From: an uncultured Rubrobacteraceae bacterium
Lineage (GTDB): Bacteria > Actinomycetota > Rubrobacteria > Rubrobacterales > Rubrobacteraceae
Assembly: GCA_902806055.1 (NCBI GenBank)
Contig: CADCVD010000074.1
Coordinates: forward strand, 1-37,214
Reading direction: 5' to 3'
DNA length: 37,214 nucleotides
Of this stretch, positions 17,049 through 25,755 are shown piece by piece (the first letter of the stretch is position 1; each line of letters begins with the position of its first letter). The position numbers and the translations under genes were made by a program. The notes beneath the pieces are model-generated. The model had not been told where the DNA came from. It worked only from the letters and a program-made list of their open reading frames with translations, and ran no database searches.

Positions 17049-17372
17049 TTACTGCTCGTCCATCGGCCGCGTTACCTCTTCGCAAGCCACGTAGTGAACC
17101 CTATCGGCGGGAATCAAGAATATCCTGTGTGAGTGCGTGTTTATCCGGAGCGGTAGATTCTGCTGGAGGTTGTTGGAGATCTCCTTGAGCGTGCCCTCGG
17201 CCTCGTCCTGGCTCTCGTAGACGCCGTAGACCATCCGGGGGATAGCGGGTCCCATGTTCACGCCAGAAGATGCGCCAGGAGCCCGGCCGTGCTCTTCCCG
17301 AAGGATCTGCTCCTCCTCTTCCTGCGGGTGCTTGCCCGGATCGACCAACCACACCATTACGCTGTAGGCCAT
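17049..17372 (-). CDS. Hypothetical protein, 107 aa
   Basis: No family is recognised. The sequence is soluble-looking: MAYSVMVWLVDPGKHPQEEE, an acidic-basic helix, VYGVYESQDEAEGTLKEISN (helix) and a C-terminal strand region ending VHYVACEEVTRP. The alternating strand/helix pattern could be a small alpha-beta sandwich. A clear AGAGGAGG precedes ATG 17372. It is isolated, with a hairpin terminator beyond its stop. Confidence 0.65.
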   Translation of the reverse strand: MAYSVMVWLVDPGKHPQEEEEQILREEHGRAPGASSGVNMGPAIPRMVYGVYESQDEAEGTLKEISNNLQQNLPLRINTHSHRIFLIPADRVHYVACEEVTRPMDEQ

Positions 17373-17949
17373 TCTCGTCCTCCTCTTACGTAGCTATCCG
17401 CAAAACACGATCACCAGGATTCGCGGAGACACCCGGAATTCTCTCCTACCGCGCCATCTTCTCTCACACGGTATCCGCTGCCTGGCTCGGTCCTGTATTA
17501 CCCGCTGCGGTTCTGTATAAACTGCGCGATCGCCGCGTTGCTGCAGATACGCAAAGGTAAGCGCTTGGTACCGCTTGGCCTGGGTACGGAGGTGAGAGGT
17601 CGTGTTCCCCGTTTGTTACCTCCTCTCGCCTCCTCTGAGCGGGGGGGCGGTCAGACTAGCCTTGTTCTTTACACTTTCCCTCCAGGATCTTCTCCCTGAG
17701 CGCTCTCTACTCCTGTGGTCGCGCCAAGCTTGCGCACTCTACCCTGCCCGACGCCCCACAGGTCCTTATATCGTTGCTTGGCGGATCGTCATGCTCCGTG
17801 AGCAGCACCAACTCCTCCTCTCATCTAATGCCGTGGTCTTGGCCTGTCAACGTCTGACCGATTGACTGCAGGCGTAGGAACTGCGGGATACGGAGCGCAG
17901 GCTTATAAAGCTCTCATCTCTTGAGCGGAGCCCACCAAAACGCGCGCCT
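17373..17949. other. Intergenic region with a 12-bp inverted repeat
   Basis: No supported gene. GGAGGTGAGAGG at 17588-17599 pairs with 17622-17633 (one G-U wobble) around a 22-base loop, followed by a run of seven G. Near the 3' end there is TTGACT at 17862-17867 with GATACG 19 bases later, a weak promoter candidate for the gene at 17950. Confidence 0.35.
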
Positions 17950-18498
17950 GTGATTGTTACACTTGCGGACGGCGTGAATGTAGAGAGGTGGTTCGAGGAA
18001 GAGAAGGCTCGCATAGAGACCCGGTACCGAAAGGTGCTGAAGAGTTCGGTAGAGTTCGAGAAGAGAATCCGGAACCGCTGGCGCCAGAAGAACCGCGAGA
18101 AGAACGTGCGCATCGCCCGGCTCGAAGCACGCATAATGGAGCTTGAGAAAGAACTGAGAACGTTGAAGATCGACCCCGAGGAGGACGTAGTGGCGAACCG
18201 TGGTACGAAGGAGAGGAAGCTCTTGATCCTCATGACCAACGACATGGGGATGGTGGATATCGAAGAGGCGGAGATGGCCGAGATGGAGAAGGAGGTGCGC
18301 GGGCTACCCGACGAGGAGCTAGACCGAATGCTCGCCACCCGGCTGGACCTACCTTACCCCGTGGACGCAGAGGTGATGGACCGAAGCCTCGCGCGTATTG
18401 AGGGGCCCGAGCGGCTCTCGCAGGGTGAAGGTTATACCGGCGCACCGGACATGAGTCACGAGCCGCGCCCCGACGAGAGACCCTCTGGAGAGGGCTAG
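17950..18498 (+). CDS. Coiled-coil hypothetical protein, 182 aa
   Basis: Highly charged and helical: WFEEEKARIETRYRKVL, then a basic RNRWRQKNREKN stretch and a long heptad region (ARLEARIMELEKELRTLK) at about 55-75, then an acidic second half. No family recognised. The GTG start at 17950 has no strong ribosome site; GTG 17974 is an alternative. The stop overlaps the stop of the convergent dynamin-like gene by four bases. Codon use and length support a real gene. Confidence 0.55.
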   Translation: MIVTLADGVNVERWFEEEKARIETRYRKVLKSSVEFEKRIRNRWRQKNREKNVRIARLEARIMELEKELRTLKIDPEEDVVANRGTKERKLLILMTNDMGMVDIEEAEMAEMEKEVRGLPDEELDRMLATRLDLPYPVDAEVMDRSLARIEGPERLSQGEGYTGAPDMSHEPRPDERPSGEG

Positions 18499-20255
18499 GA
18501 GGCTCCGACCCCGGGAGCCTCGATCTCGTCGCGCAGGGCTTCGGCCTCGGAGGTTATCCCCGAAAGCGTCGAACGGGCCTCGGTCATGCGGACATGCTCG
18601 GTGCGGACGAAACGGGTGTAGGGGGCTATCGCCTCGCGCATCCGCTCTACAGAACGCTCGATCTCCGTGTCGAACTGTCGGCTTACTACCTCGCCTAACC
18701 GCCTGCGTAAGCTATCGGTCTTCTCGCGGAACTCCTCGCGGGCCTTTCGGCGTCGGTGTGGGAGGATAAACAGCCCCAAACCGGCGATCAGGAGCGCCGC
18801 CGTTATCCCCGTGATGTCCGCCGCCGCTGTCGTCGCGACCGCCACTGCCGCCGCCCCGAGGCCCAGAGCCCCGACCTCGACCGCCGCCGTCTGGGCCACG
18901 GCGCCCTGCAGGGAGAGGGCGAGCTGTTGCGACTCGTACTCGCGGTCGTAGCGCTGGACCACGTCGTTTGCGTTCTTGCCGACCGACTGTAGTAGCTGGC
19001 TGCGGTTGTACTCGAAGTTGTCGCCGACCTCGCCGATGATGTGTTCATCGTACCGCGCCTGCTTGCGGCGGTTGACGTACTCGACGATCGAGCGCCACTG
19101 CTTGAGGTTCCGGTCGATCATCCAATCTATAAGCTCTTGAACGCGCTCGTCTATACGCTTCTCGGTATCCGCAACGACCTCTTCCTGGAAGCGGTCCTGG
19201 ACCTTGTCGCGCCTCACCAGCTCCCGAACGTTCGAGAGGCGGATGTTCTCCTCGAACCACTCGTCGCCCCGTTCGTTCATCTGGAGGATGATGTTCTCGA
19301 TCTCGGCCATCCGCGCCTCGAAGTCACGCTGCATATCCTCTTTGTAGAGTTCGAGTTGTGACTCGACGTTCTCGGTCATCTTGAAGTCGTCTTCGAGGAG
19401 GCTCACCCGCTCTTCGACGGAGAGCCCGTAGCGGCGGACGATCTCCTCGACGACCCCGAGGGGACTCTCCAGCTTAAGCCGTACCCGTCCCTCCTCGTCC
19501 AGGAGGTCCATGATGTAAAGCTCAAGCTCCCCGAAACCGCTCGCGTTTAAAAGGGCGTCCGACTCCAGGCCTGGACCTGTAGCCTTTGCCTTTCCGGCCA
19601 GATAAGCCGAGACGAAGAAGATCGGAGGCTTCAGGCCGAGCATCGAGCGTACCCCCTCCTCGATAAAGAGGCGCACTTTCTCGCGGTCCTCCTCCCCGCG
19701 AAGCAGATCGAGCTTGTTCACGACGAGGATTATCTTCTTGCCCCAGTCGCGGATGAGCTCCAGATACTCGCGCTCGGACTCGGTGAAAGGGCGATCCGAG
19801 GAGGTGACGAAGAGTACCAGGTCACTACGGGGCACGAAGCCGCGGGACAGCTCTTCGTGATGGCGGATGATCGCGTTCGTCCCCGGCGTATCCACGATGG
19901 CGACCTCGCGCAGGAAGTCGCTCGGGTACTCCCTCTCGACGACACCCTCCCGCCGCTCGCGCTCGGAGGGGCTCTCACCGTATCTCAAAACCGTGATCCG
20001 GTCGGTCGTCGGGGTAACGCCCTCCCGGGCCAGCTCAGACTCGCCGAGCAGCGCGTTGATGAACGCCGACTTGCCCGCGTTAAACTCGCCAACGACGACG
20101 AGCAGGAAGAGTTCTTCTAGGTCCGCGAGCTTACGCTCTACGAGGTCCGTATCCTCTTGTGGCGCCCCGAAGGACTTCAGAAACGCGGACAGACTTTCGA
20201 GCAGCGTCTGCTCTCTTTCGACCAGGGCCTTGTGTCGTTCGTCGAGGATCCGCAC
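18495..20255 (-). CDS. Bacterial dynamin-like GTPase, 586 aa
   Basis: A large membrane-remodelling GTPase. G1 is GEFNAGKS at 56-63, G2 threonines are in TPTTDRI (about 81-87), G3 is DTPG at 122-125 and G4 is NKLD at 180-183. A long helical middle/trunk region follows (about 280-440). A hydrophobic, Ala/Gly/Leu-rich paddle of roughly 450-500 (AVAVATTAAADITGITAALL) ends in a basic PHRRRKAR stretch, then comes another helical segment. This is the layout of bacterial dynamin-like proteins that tubulate or fuse membranes. GTG 20255 follows GGAGGG. No second dynamin gene is adjacent, unlike the paired DynA/DynB loci of some actinobacteria. Confidence 0.88.
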   Translation of the reverse strand: MRILDERHKALVEREQTLLESLSAFLKSFGAPQEDTDLVERKLADLEELFLLVVVGEFNAGKSAFINALLGESELAREGVTPTTDRITVLRYGESPSERERREGVVEREYPSDFLREVAIVDTPGTNAIIRHHEELSRGFVPRSDLVLFVTSSDRPFTESEREYLELIRDWGKKIILVVNKLDLLRGEEDREKVRLFIEEGVRSMLGLKPPIFFVSAYLAGKAKATGPGLESDALLNASGFGELELYIMDLLDEEGRVRLKLESPLGVVEEIVRRYGLSVEERVSLLEDDFKMTENVESQLELYKEDMQRDFEARMAEIENIILQMNERGDEWFEENIRLSNVRELVRRDKVQDRFQEEVVADTEKRIDERVQELIDWMIDRNLKQWRSIVEYVNRRKQARYDEHIIGEVGDNFEYNRSQLLQSVGKNANDVVQRYDREYESQQLALSLQGAVAQTAAVEVGALGLGAAAVAVATTAAADITGITAALLIAGLGLFILPHRRRKAREEFREKTDSLRRRLGEVVSRQFDTEIERSVERMREAIAPYTRFVRTEHVRMTEARSTLSGITSEAEALRDEIEAPGVGAS

Positions 20256-20275
20256 CTAACACCCTCCGAAAGGTC

Positions 20276-20311
20276 GCCGTCGGCGAGTATTGTAACCTAG
20301 TCGCCGACGGC
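20276..20311 (-). terminator. 11-bp hairpin between the CAP and dynamin genes
   Basis: GCCGTCGGCGA at 20276-20286 is the exact complement of 20301-20311, with a 14-base loop. It lies 33 bases past the CAP gene stop and just upstream of the dynamin ribosome site, so it could end the CAP transcript or act in the dynamin leader. No clear U-run. Confidence 0.45.
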
Positions 20312-20343
20312 AGAGCTCTAACCTGTCGTGGCCCGCCCTCTGC

Positions 20344-21642
20344 TTAAAGGCCTCTTTGTTTATAGGAGATCCCATAGAGCAGCAAGCCACCCATTACGAG
20401 GACCTCGCCTCCCAACAATGGGAGGGGAGTCCCACCCGTCCTGGGGAGCTCCGTCATCTTCGGAGCGCTGCTCGAAGTATTTCTGGAGGTATCAGACGTC
20501 GGGGCCTGACTAGTACCTGAATCCAGTTTGGATGATTCTTCCTCGGTGGCGGCATCCTCCGAGACCTGCTGCGCGAGCGCACTCTCCGAAGGATTCTCGT
20601 CCTCCACGGTGGTGGCTTCTACAGTACCTGATTCTGCGGTTCCCGCGGCATCGGCGGCTTCCGAGGGCGTAGCTTCCGTGACTGAGGCTTCTGAAGCACC
20701 TTCGTCGGGTCGCTCGGAGGGAGCGGCGGAGGCTGTATGCATGGTGTTCTCGGCATTTGGTTCGCCGCCAGTTTCGCTGGCAGCTTGCTCCCCGGCGGCG
20801 GACTGAGCATCCTCAGTGGAATCCGTCTCTTCAGTAGTCTGAGAGGAGGCTGTCCTGACTGCTGCTTCTCCTGTGGGCTTCGCGGCGACCGCTGCCTGTT
20901 TCGCTTGTCCGTCGGCCTTACGTTTGGCGGGCTGCTCTGCTTGAGGCTGGGTTTGCCCGGTGCTCGATAGCTCGGCGTCAGGCGTTTCTGCAGGTGACCG
21001 GGTCGTGGGTTGAGGTGCGGCAGCAGGATTTGCGGCGGGCGAGGCCGCTGTTTGCTTCGATTGCTCGTCTACCTTACGCTCGGCGGATTGCTCTGCTTGA
21101 GGCTGAGGTGCGGCGGCAGGTTTCTGAGGCGTGGATGGCGCTGGGGCGGTGTCGCTTGCGGAGCCGAAGTTGGCGGTCCAGTAGGGGCCGACGTGCCCTA
21201 TCCCTACCGCTGTATAGTTTGCATCGAGCATGTTGGCGTTATGCTCCTCCGAGGTGCGCCAGGCTTCGAAGACCTCCTCGGCGGTCGTCTGGCCCCAGGC
21301 TATGTTCTCCGCGGTATAGGAGTGCGCGGGATAGCCCTCCTGGGCAACGCGCTCAGCTTGGCCGGAACCTACCGGATAGTAAGAGCTGGCCTCGGTCGTG
21401 TGGGAGAAGAAGCTGTAGGTCGCCATGTCCTCCGAGTGGCGCCCGGCGGCCAAAGACAAGGTCTCTGAGGCGGCGAGCGGACCCACGCCGTTGGCCTGAC
21501 GGTACTCGCTTATAAGCTCCAGAAGCCGCTGTTCTTCGGCCTCCAGGGCCCGGGCGTCGAGTAACAGGACCGGACTGAGGACAAGAAAGAGACTCAAGGC
21601 CGAGCACAGCACCGCAAAGGTGAACCAACGATAGACGCGCAT
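20344..21642 (-). CDS. LPXTG-anchored CAP/SCP-domain surface protein, 432 aa
   Basis: The N-terminal signal peptide (MRVYRWFTFAVLCSALSLFL) is followed by a CAP domain at about 37-170 with LLELISEYRQANGVGPL, RHSEDMATYSFFSH, ENIAWGQTTAEEVFEAW and the WTANFG end. Then a long Pro/Ala/Glu/Gln/Thr-rich stalk follows (about 170-395). It contains diverged repeats PQAEQSAERKVDEQSKQ and PQAEQPAKRKADGQAKQ. The C-terminus has LPRTG at 399-403, a hydrophobic helix and a short basic tail, a sortase signal. The protein is therefore probably wall-anchored with its CAP domain displayed on a spacer. AGGGGG precedes ATG 21642. Confidence 0.88.
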   Translation of the reverse strand: MRVYRWFTFAVLCSALSLFLVLSPVLLLDARALEAEEQRLLELISEYRQANGVGPLAASETLSLAAGRHSEDMATYSFFSHTTEASSYYPVGSGQAERVAQEGYPAHSYTAENIAWGQTTAEEVFEAWRTSEEHNANMLDANYTAVGIGHVGPYWTANFGSASDTAPAPSTPQKPAAAPQPQAEQSAERKVDEQSKQTAASPAANPAAAPQPTTRSPAETPDAELSSTGQTQPQAEQPAKRKADGQAKQAAVAAKPTGEAAVRTASSQTTEETDSTEDAQSAAGEQAASETGGEPNAENTMHTASAAPSERPDEGASEASVTEATPSEAADAAGTAESGTVEATTVEDENPSESALAQQVSEDAATEEESSKLDSGTSQAPTSDTSRNTSSSAPKMTELPRTGGTPLPLLGGEVLVMGGLLLYGISYKQRGL

Positions 21643-21828
21643 ATTTCCCCCTCCACATCGCGGCCAGCGAATGCTGGCTCAACGCAGTACGGGCGCAAGT
21701 CTACTGGAAGTAAGGCCAGCGTTGTCAAGTGGCCGCCGATCAAGAGGGGTTCTGATAGGGGAGATGCAATCTCTAAGAGTGGTCAGATACAGGCGATCAA
21801 CTGCCAGTGAAACCGAAAGACATTATAG

Positions 21829-22818
21829 CTACCCCTTCGGCAGCGTGACGAGCTTGCCGTGGGTCTTACGGCTCCCCAGAAGCTCCAGCGCCTCGGGCAG
21901 ATTCTCGAAGGGGACCGTTTCGTAGATCAGCGGGTCTATACGGCCTTCTTCGTAGAGCCTTACGAGGGCCTGATGAGTCTCCTTTACTATGTCCGGCATG
22001 AGCTTGTTATAGAGGCCCCAGTGCAGGCCGACGACCGAGTAGTTCTTTACAAGGGCGTGGTTGGTAGGGGCATCGGCGATCCTGCCGCCCGCGAAGCCCA
22101 CCACGACTATGCGCCCCTCGAAGGCGATACACTTTCTGGAGAGGTCGAAGACGTCGCCGCCGACAGGGTCAAAGATCACATCCGCCCCGCGCCCGTCCGT
22201 CGCCTCCTTGACGGCCTCGACGAAGTTCTCTTCCCTGTAGTCCAAGGCGATCTCCGCGCCCAACTCACGGCACACCTCTACCTTCTCGGCGCCGCCGGCT
22301 GTAGAGATAACCCGCGCCCCTGCCGCATTTGCAAGCTGTATCGCCGCCGAGCCTACGCCCCCTGCTCCCGCGTGTACGAGTACGGTCTCCCTCTCTTTTA
22401 GATCCGCCCGCCGGTGAAGGCCGACGTAGGCAGTCTGGTAGACGGTATGCATCGCCGCCGCCGCCGAGAAGGGCATCGTCTCCGGGACGGGGAAGACGGA
22501 GCCGTCGGCCGGGGCGACGGCCCTCTCGGCGAAGCCTCCTCCGGGGAGCGGGGGGGTGGCGAGCACGCGCGTCCCCGGCGTGAGGTCCACGCCTTCGCCT
22601 ACCTTGGAGGCCGTACCCGCGACCTCTGCTCCCGGGGTGAAGGGGAGATCCGGGCGCTCCTGGTACTTCCCCTGACAGAGCAGTATGTCGAAGAAGTTGA
22701 GCGCCGCCGCCTCGACCTCGACCAATACCTCGCCGGGTCCCGGCTCCGGCTCTTCTACCTCCCCTAACGTGAGTGCGCTCTTCGGATCTCCGAGTTCGTG
22801 TACCTGCCAGGCGCGCAT
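21829..22818 (-). CDS. Zinc-free quinone-oxidoreductase-like MDR protein, 329 aa
   Basis: A medium-chain dehydrogenase/reductase of the NADPH:quinone reductase type. It begins MRAWQVHELGDP, has the catalytic-domain stretch ALNFFDILLCQGKYQ, GAEVAGTASKVGEGV, and the cofactor motif HAGAGGVGSAAIQLA. Structural-zinc cysteines are absent. ATG 22818 follows AAGGAG; GTG 22836 is in frame but would place the ribosome site inside the gene. It diverges from the AcuB-like gene at 23008. Members reduce quinones or enoyl compounds; the actual substrate is not evident. Confidence 0.88.
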   Translation of the reverse strand: MRAWQVHELGDPKSALTLGEVEEPEPGPGEVLVEVEAAALNFFDILLCQGKYQERPDLPFTPGAEVAGTASKVGEGVDLTPGTRVLATPPLPGGGFAERAVAPADGSVFPVPETMPFSAAAAMHTVYQTAYVGLHRRADLKERETVLVHAGAGGVGSAAIQLANAAGARVISTAGGAEKVEVCRELGAEIALDYREENFVEAVKEATDGRGADVIFDPVGGDVFDLSRKCIAFEGRIVVVGFAGGRIADAPTNHALVKNYSVVGLHWGLYNKLMPDIVKETHQALVRLYEEGRIDPLIYETVPFENLPEALELLGSRKTHGKLVTLPKG

Positions 22819-23007
22819 AAAAGGGTCTCCTTCCACTATCCCTGAGGGCTTGAGCTTACCAACACCTATCCTCCCGGGCTATAGTCGAAGGCGGGCAGAG
22901 GCTCGCTCTGGCGGGAGCACCGGTCCGCTGGTAAGCTCAGTAAAAGTTTTCGAGCGCCGGGTTAGCGACGCTCGTTATTGCGGGGAACGAGAAGAAGGAG
23001 TTCGGGG

Positions 23008-23670
23008 ATGCTGAGGGTTAGGGACGCCATGACCCGAGAGGTCATCACGTTGGAGCCGGAGGCGAGCGCGGTCCAGGCCCTGGGTCTGTGCCGGGAGCAC
23101 GGTATTCGGCACCTGCCGGTCGTGGAGAACGGGCGGCTCGTCGGGCTAGTCTCCGACCGGGACCTGAGGGACGTGAGCCCGCCGCGGGGTACCGGAGACG
23201 AGGAGAACACGCTAGGGTGGGTGCGGGTGCGGGACATTATGTCCACCAACCTCGTTACCATACACCCGCTCGACACGATCGAGCACGCGGCGCGAGATAT
23301 ACACGCTCATAAGTTTAACTGTCTGCCCGTGGTCGCCGAGGGCGAGCTCGTGGGGATCATCACCTCGTCGGATATGACGCGCATGCTCATAGAGCTTATC
23401 GGGGCGCACGGGGCGGGTAGCTGGATCGAGGTCGAGGTCCCGAACGAGCCGGGTATGCTTCACGAGGTAACCGACGTGGTCAAGGATAGCCACGTCAACA
23501 TCGCCAGCGTCTTCCTCGGTCCGGCCAGCCGCGCCACCAACCGTGTCATCGTACTCCGCCTGGAGACGACCGACCCTTCCAGCATCGCCGAGAGCCTCAC
23601 CAACGCCGGGTACGTCGTGACCTCCATGGAGTCAACCGCCCCTACGGAGCGTAGCCTCGAACGCAGGTAG
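23008..23670 (+). CDS. acuB: AcuB-like protein: two CBS domains plus ACT domain, 220 aa
   Basis: CBS domain 1 spans about 1-60 (VRDAMTREVITLEPEAS to GLVSDRDLRDV). CBS domain 2 follows at about 72-130 (VRDIMSTNLVTIHPLD to GIITSSDMTRML). An ACT domain covers about 140-210 (IEVEVPNEPGMLHEVTDVV). This is the AcuB architecture, an adenosine-nucleotide sensor linked to acetoin/acetyl-CoA metabolism in Bacillus. ATG 23008 follows AAGGAG with seven-base spacing. The upstream in-frame GTG at 22978 is less likely. Nothing in the neighbourhood is an acuC or acuA, so the regulated target is unknown. Confidence 0.85.
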   Translation: MLRVRDAMTREVITLEPEASAVQALGLCREHGIRHLPVVENGRLVGLVSDRDLRDVSPPRGTGDEENTLGWVRVRDIMSTNLVTIHPLDTIEHAARDIHAHKFNCLPVVAEGELVGIITSSDMTRMLIELIGAHGAGSWIEVEVPNEPGMLHEVTDVVKDSHVNIASVFLGPASRATNRVIVLRLETTDPSSIAESLTNAGYVVTSMESTAPTERSLERR

Positions 23671-23711
23671 GAGGAGCGGGGTAGCTAAAGCACGCCAGAG
23701 AAGCTCTCGCC

Positions 23712-24599
23712 TCAGCCCGGCTTGAGCCTTCCCTCTTCGTCCAGGTAATCACGCCAGGAGCGTTTGGGGGAGTAGCCGAGCATCTCCCGGGCCTTTGTGA
23801 TAGAGATGCCGGAGGCGTCCTCGCGAGGAAGAGGGGTCTTTATCTGGACCTGATCTCCGTAGTACTCGCGCACTAGCTCTTTAAAGGGCCGTCCGCCTAC
23901 GTTATCCGGCGAGGCGATGTAGAAGACCTCGTGACCGGACAGGTCCGACTCAGCCGCGAGTACTATCGCGTCCGCGAGGTCGTAGACGTCTATGTAGCTC
24001 CAGAAGTTCGGTGAGAGTACCGAAGCGTTACGCACCTGCGGTCCCAGGTTGCGCTCGTAGTTCCCCTCGTGCTGCACCCAGCTCGGGCGGATGGAGATGC
24101 ACCGTATGTCGCTGCGCCGTATCGCCCCGTCCATTAGCAATTCGCCGAAGTACTTCGCGGTCGCGTACGGGTCCTGCGGCCTTATCGGGTGCTCCTCGTC
24201 CACCGGGACGTAGTCTGGCAGGAACTCCCGCTCCGGAAAGAAGAAGCCCGGCACGGTCTCGCTGGAGATGTTCACGAACCGCGGAACGCCGAACCGTATC
24301 GCCGCCTCCAACATGTTGAACGTAGCCATGAGGTTGTTCTGAAAGACCACGTGTGCCGGGTTGCGCGTCGGCTCAGGGATCGCGGCAGCGTGGACGACCG
24401 ACTCGGCTCCGCGAACCACGGCGAACGCGTCGCCCGCGTCCGTGAGATCGGCCTGAACGTAATCGGCTTCGCCCTCTTCAGGCCGCTCGAAGACGGGAGG
24501 GGAGAGGTCGCTCGCCCGCACGTCGTGACCGGCGGCCTGTAGCGCCGTCACCGCCGCCCTGCCGACCTTGCCCCGCGCTCCGGTTACCAGCACCCTCAT
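23712..24599 (-). CDS. NAD-dependent epimerase/dehydratase (extended SDR), 295 aa
   Basis: The Rossmann motif VTGARGKVGRAAVTAL (GxxGxxG) is at about 5-20. AAAIPEPTRNP and FVNISSETVPG hold the catalytic Ser/Thr region, and DPYATAKYFGELL gives the YxxxK active site. The C-terminal part has GHEVFYIASPDNVGGRP and YSPKRSWRDYLDEEG. GGAGGG precedes ATG 24599. It diverges from a second epimerase at 24703; the two share only family-level similarity. Likely acts on a nucleotide sugar or similar; the substrate is unresolved. Confidence 0.85.
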   Translation of the reverse strand: MRVLVTGARGKVGRAAVTALQAAGHDVRASDLSPPVFERPEEGEADYVQADLTDAGDAFAVVRGAESVVHAAAIPEPTRNPAHVVFQNNLMATFNMLEAAIRFGVPRFVNISSETVPGFFFPEREFLPDYVPVDEEHPIRPQDPYATAKYFGELLMDGAIRRSDIRCISIRPSWVQHEGNYERNLGPQVRNASVLSPNFWSYIDVYDLADAIVLAAESDLSGHEVFYIASPDNVGGRPFKELVREYYGDQVQIKTPLPREDASGISITKAREMLGYSPKRSWRDYLDEEGRLKPG

Positions 24600-24702
24600 T
24601 AACGCCCTCCTACCGTAGACATAACCTCGTCGATAGTACAGTAGACTTCTCTCGGCGGCGAGGACGGTTTCCTCCCGGGATGCCCGGGGTAAAGGGGCTG
24701 CT

Positions 24703-25755
24703 ATGAGAGTAGTAATCTTGGGAGCAACCGGGAACGTCGGTACGAGCGTTCTCCGTTCGCTTCAGATGGAGGAGAAGGTCGATTCGGTTCTAGGTTTAGC
24801 CCGGCGGTTGCCGGGGCTCCGGATGCCGAAGGTCGAGTGGGCTACGGCTGACGTGGTCAGGGATGATCTCGTGCCGCACTTTCGGGGGGCGGACGCGGTT
24901 GTTCTACTCGCCTGGCTCATACAGCCCTCGCGTGATCTGAACAAGCTGTGGATGACCAACGTCGAGGGGACCATGCGCGCGGCGCGCGCCGCCGCGGAGG
25001 CCGGGGTGCCCTCGCTTCTCTATGCCTCGTCGGTCGGCGCGTACTCGCCGGGACCGAAGGACCGGGCGGTCGACGAGAGCTGGCCCACGGGCGGCGTGCC
25101 CACCTCCTACTATGCGCGGCATAAGGCAGAGGTCGAGCGGCGACTGGATCATTTCGAGAGCCAGAACCCGGGGATGCGGGTCGTAAGGTTCCGCCAGGCG
25201 CTCGTCTTCAAGAAGGAGTCGGCGGAGGGCCAGCGGCGTCTCTTCGGCGGGCCTCTCTTCCCGAGCTTCCTCGCGCGCCCGAACTTGATCAACTTGGTCC
25301 CCGAGATACAGGGGCTGCGCTCCCAAGTGATCCACTCCTACGACGTCGGTGAGGCTTACCGGCTCGCCCTCCTAAACGAGGCGCACGGCGCCTTCAACCT
25401 CGCCACCGAGCCTGTGCTAGACCCGCAGGAGATAGGCAGGATCCTGAACGCCCGAACCGTCTCCGTGCCCGTCCAGCTCGCCCGCGCGGGCGCCCGTCTG
25501 AGCTGGCAGCTAAGGCTCCAGCCCGTGCCGGAGGGCTGGCTGGACCTCGCGCTAAACGTACCCATCATGGACACGACGCGCGCCCGCCAGGAGCTCGGCT
25601 GGACGCCGCAGTACGATGCCGGAGAGACCCTGCTGGATATCCTCCAAGGCTTCAGGACAAAGGCGAGTCTTGATACCCCGCCGCTCGCGCGGGGCACCAG
25701 CGGACCGTTCCGCATCCGTGAACTGCTGACCGGAGTAGGGAGGAGGGAGCCGTGA
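24703..25755 (+). CDS. NAD-dependent epimerase/dehydratase, 350 aa
   Basis: It begins VVILGATGNVGTSVLRSLQ with the GxxGxxG motif. It has VVLLAWLIQPSRD, LLYASSVGAYSPG, the YxxxK pair in TSYYARHKAEVERR, and VRFRQALVFK. The C-terminal half has YDVGEAYRLALLNEAHGAFNL and RQELGWTPQYDAGETL. AAAGGGG precedes ATG 24703. The last codons overlap the GTG of the alcohol dehydrogenase by four bases, so the two are translationally coupled and may act in one pathway. Confidence 0.85.
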   Translation: MRVVILGATGNVGTSVLRSLQMEEKVDSVLGLARRLPGLRMPKVEWATADVVRDDLVPHFRGADAVVLLAWLIQPSRDLNKLWMTNVEGTMRAARAAAEAGVPSLLYASSVGAYSPGPKDRAVDESWPTGGVPTSYYARHKAEVERRLDHFESQNPGMRVVRFRQALVFKKESAEGQRRLFGGPLFPSFLARPNLINLVPEIQGLRSQVIHSYDVGEAYRLALLNEAHGAFNLATEPVLDPQEIGRILNARTVSVPVQLARAGARLSWQLRLQPVPEGWLDLALNVPIMDTTRARQELGWTPQYDAGETLLDILQGFRTKASLDTPPLARGTSGPFRIRELLTGVGRREP

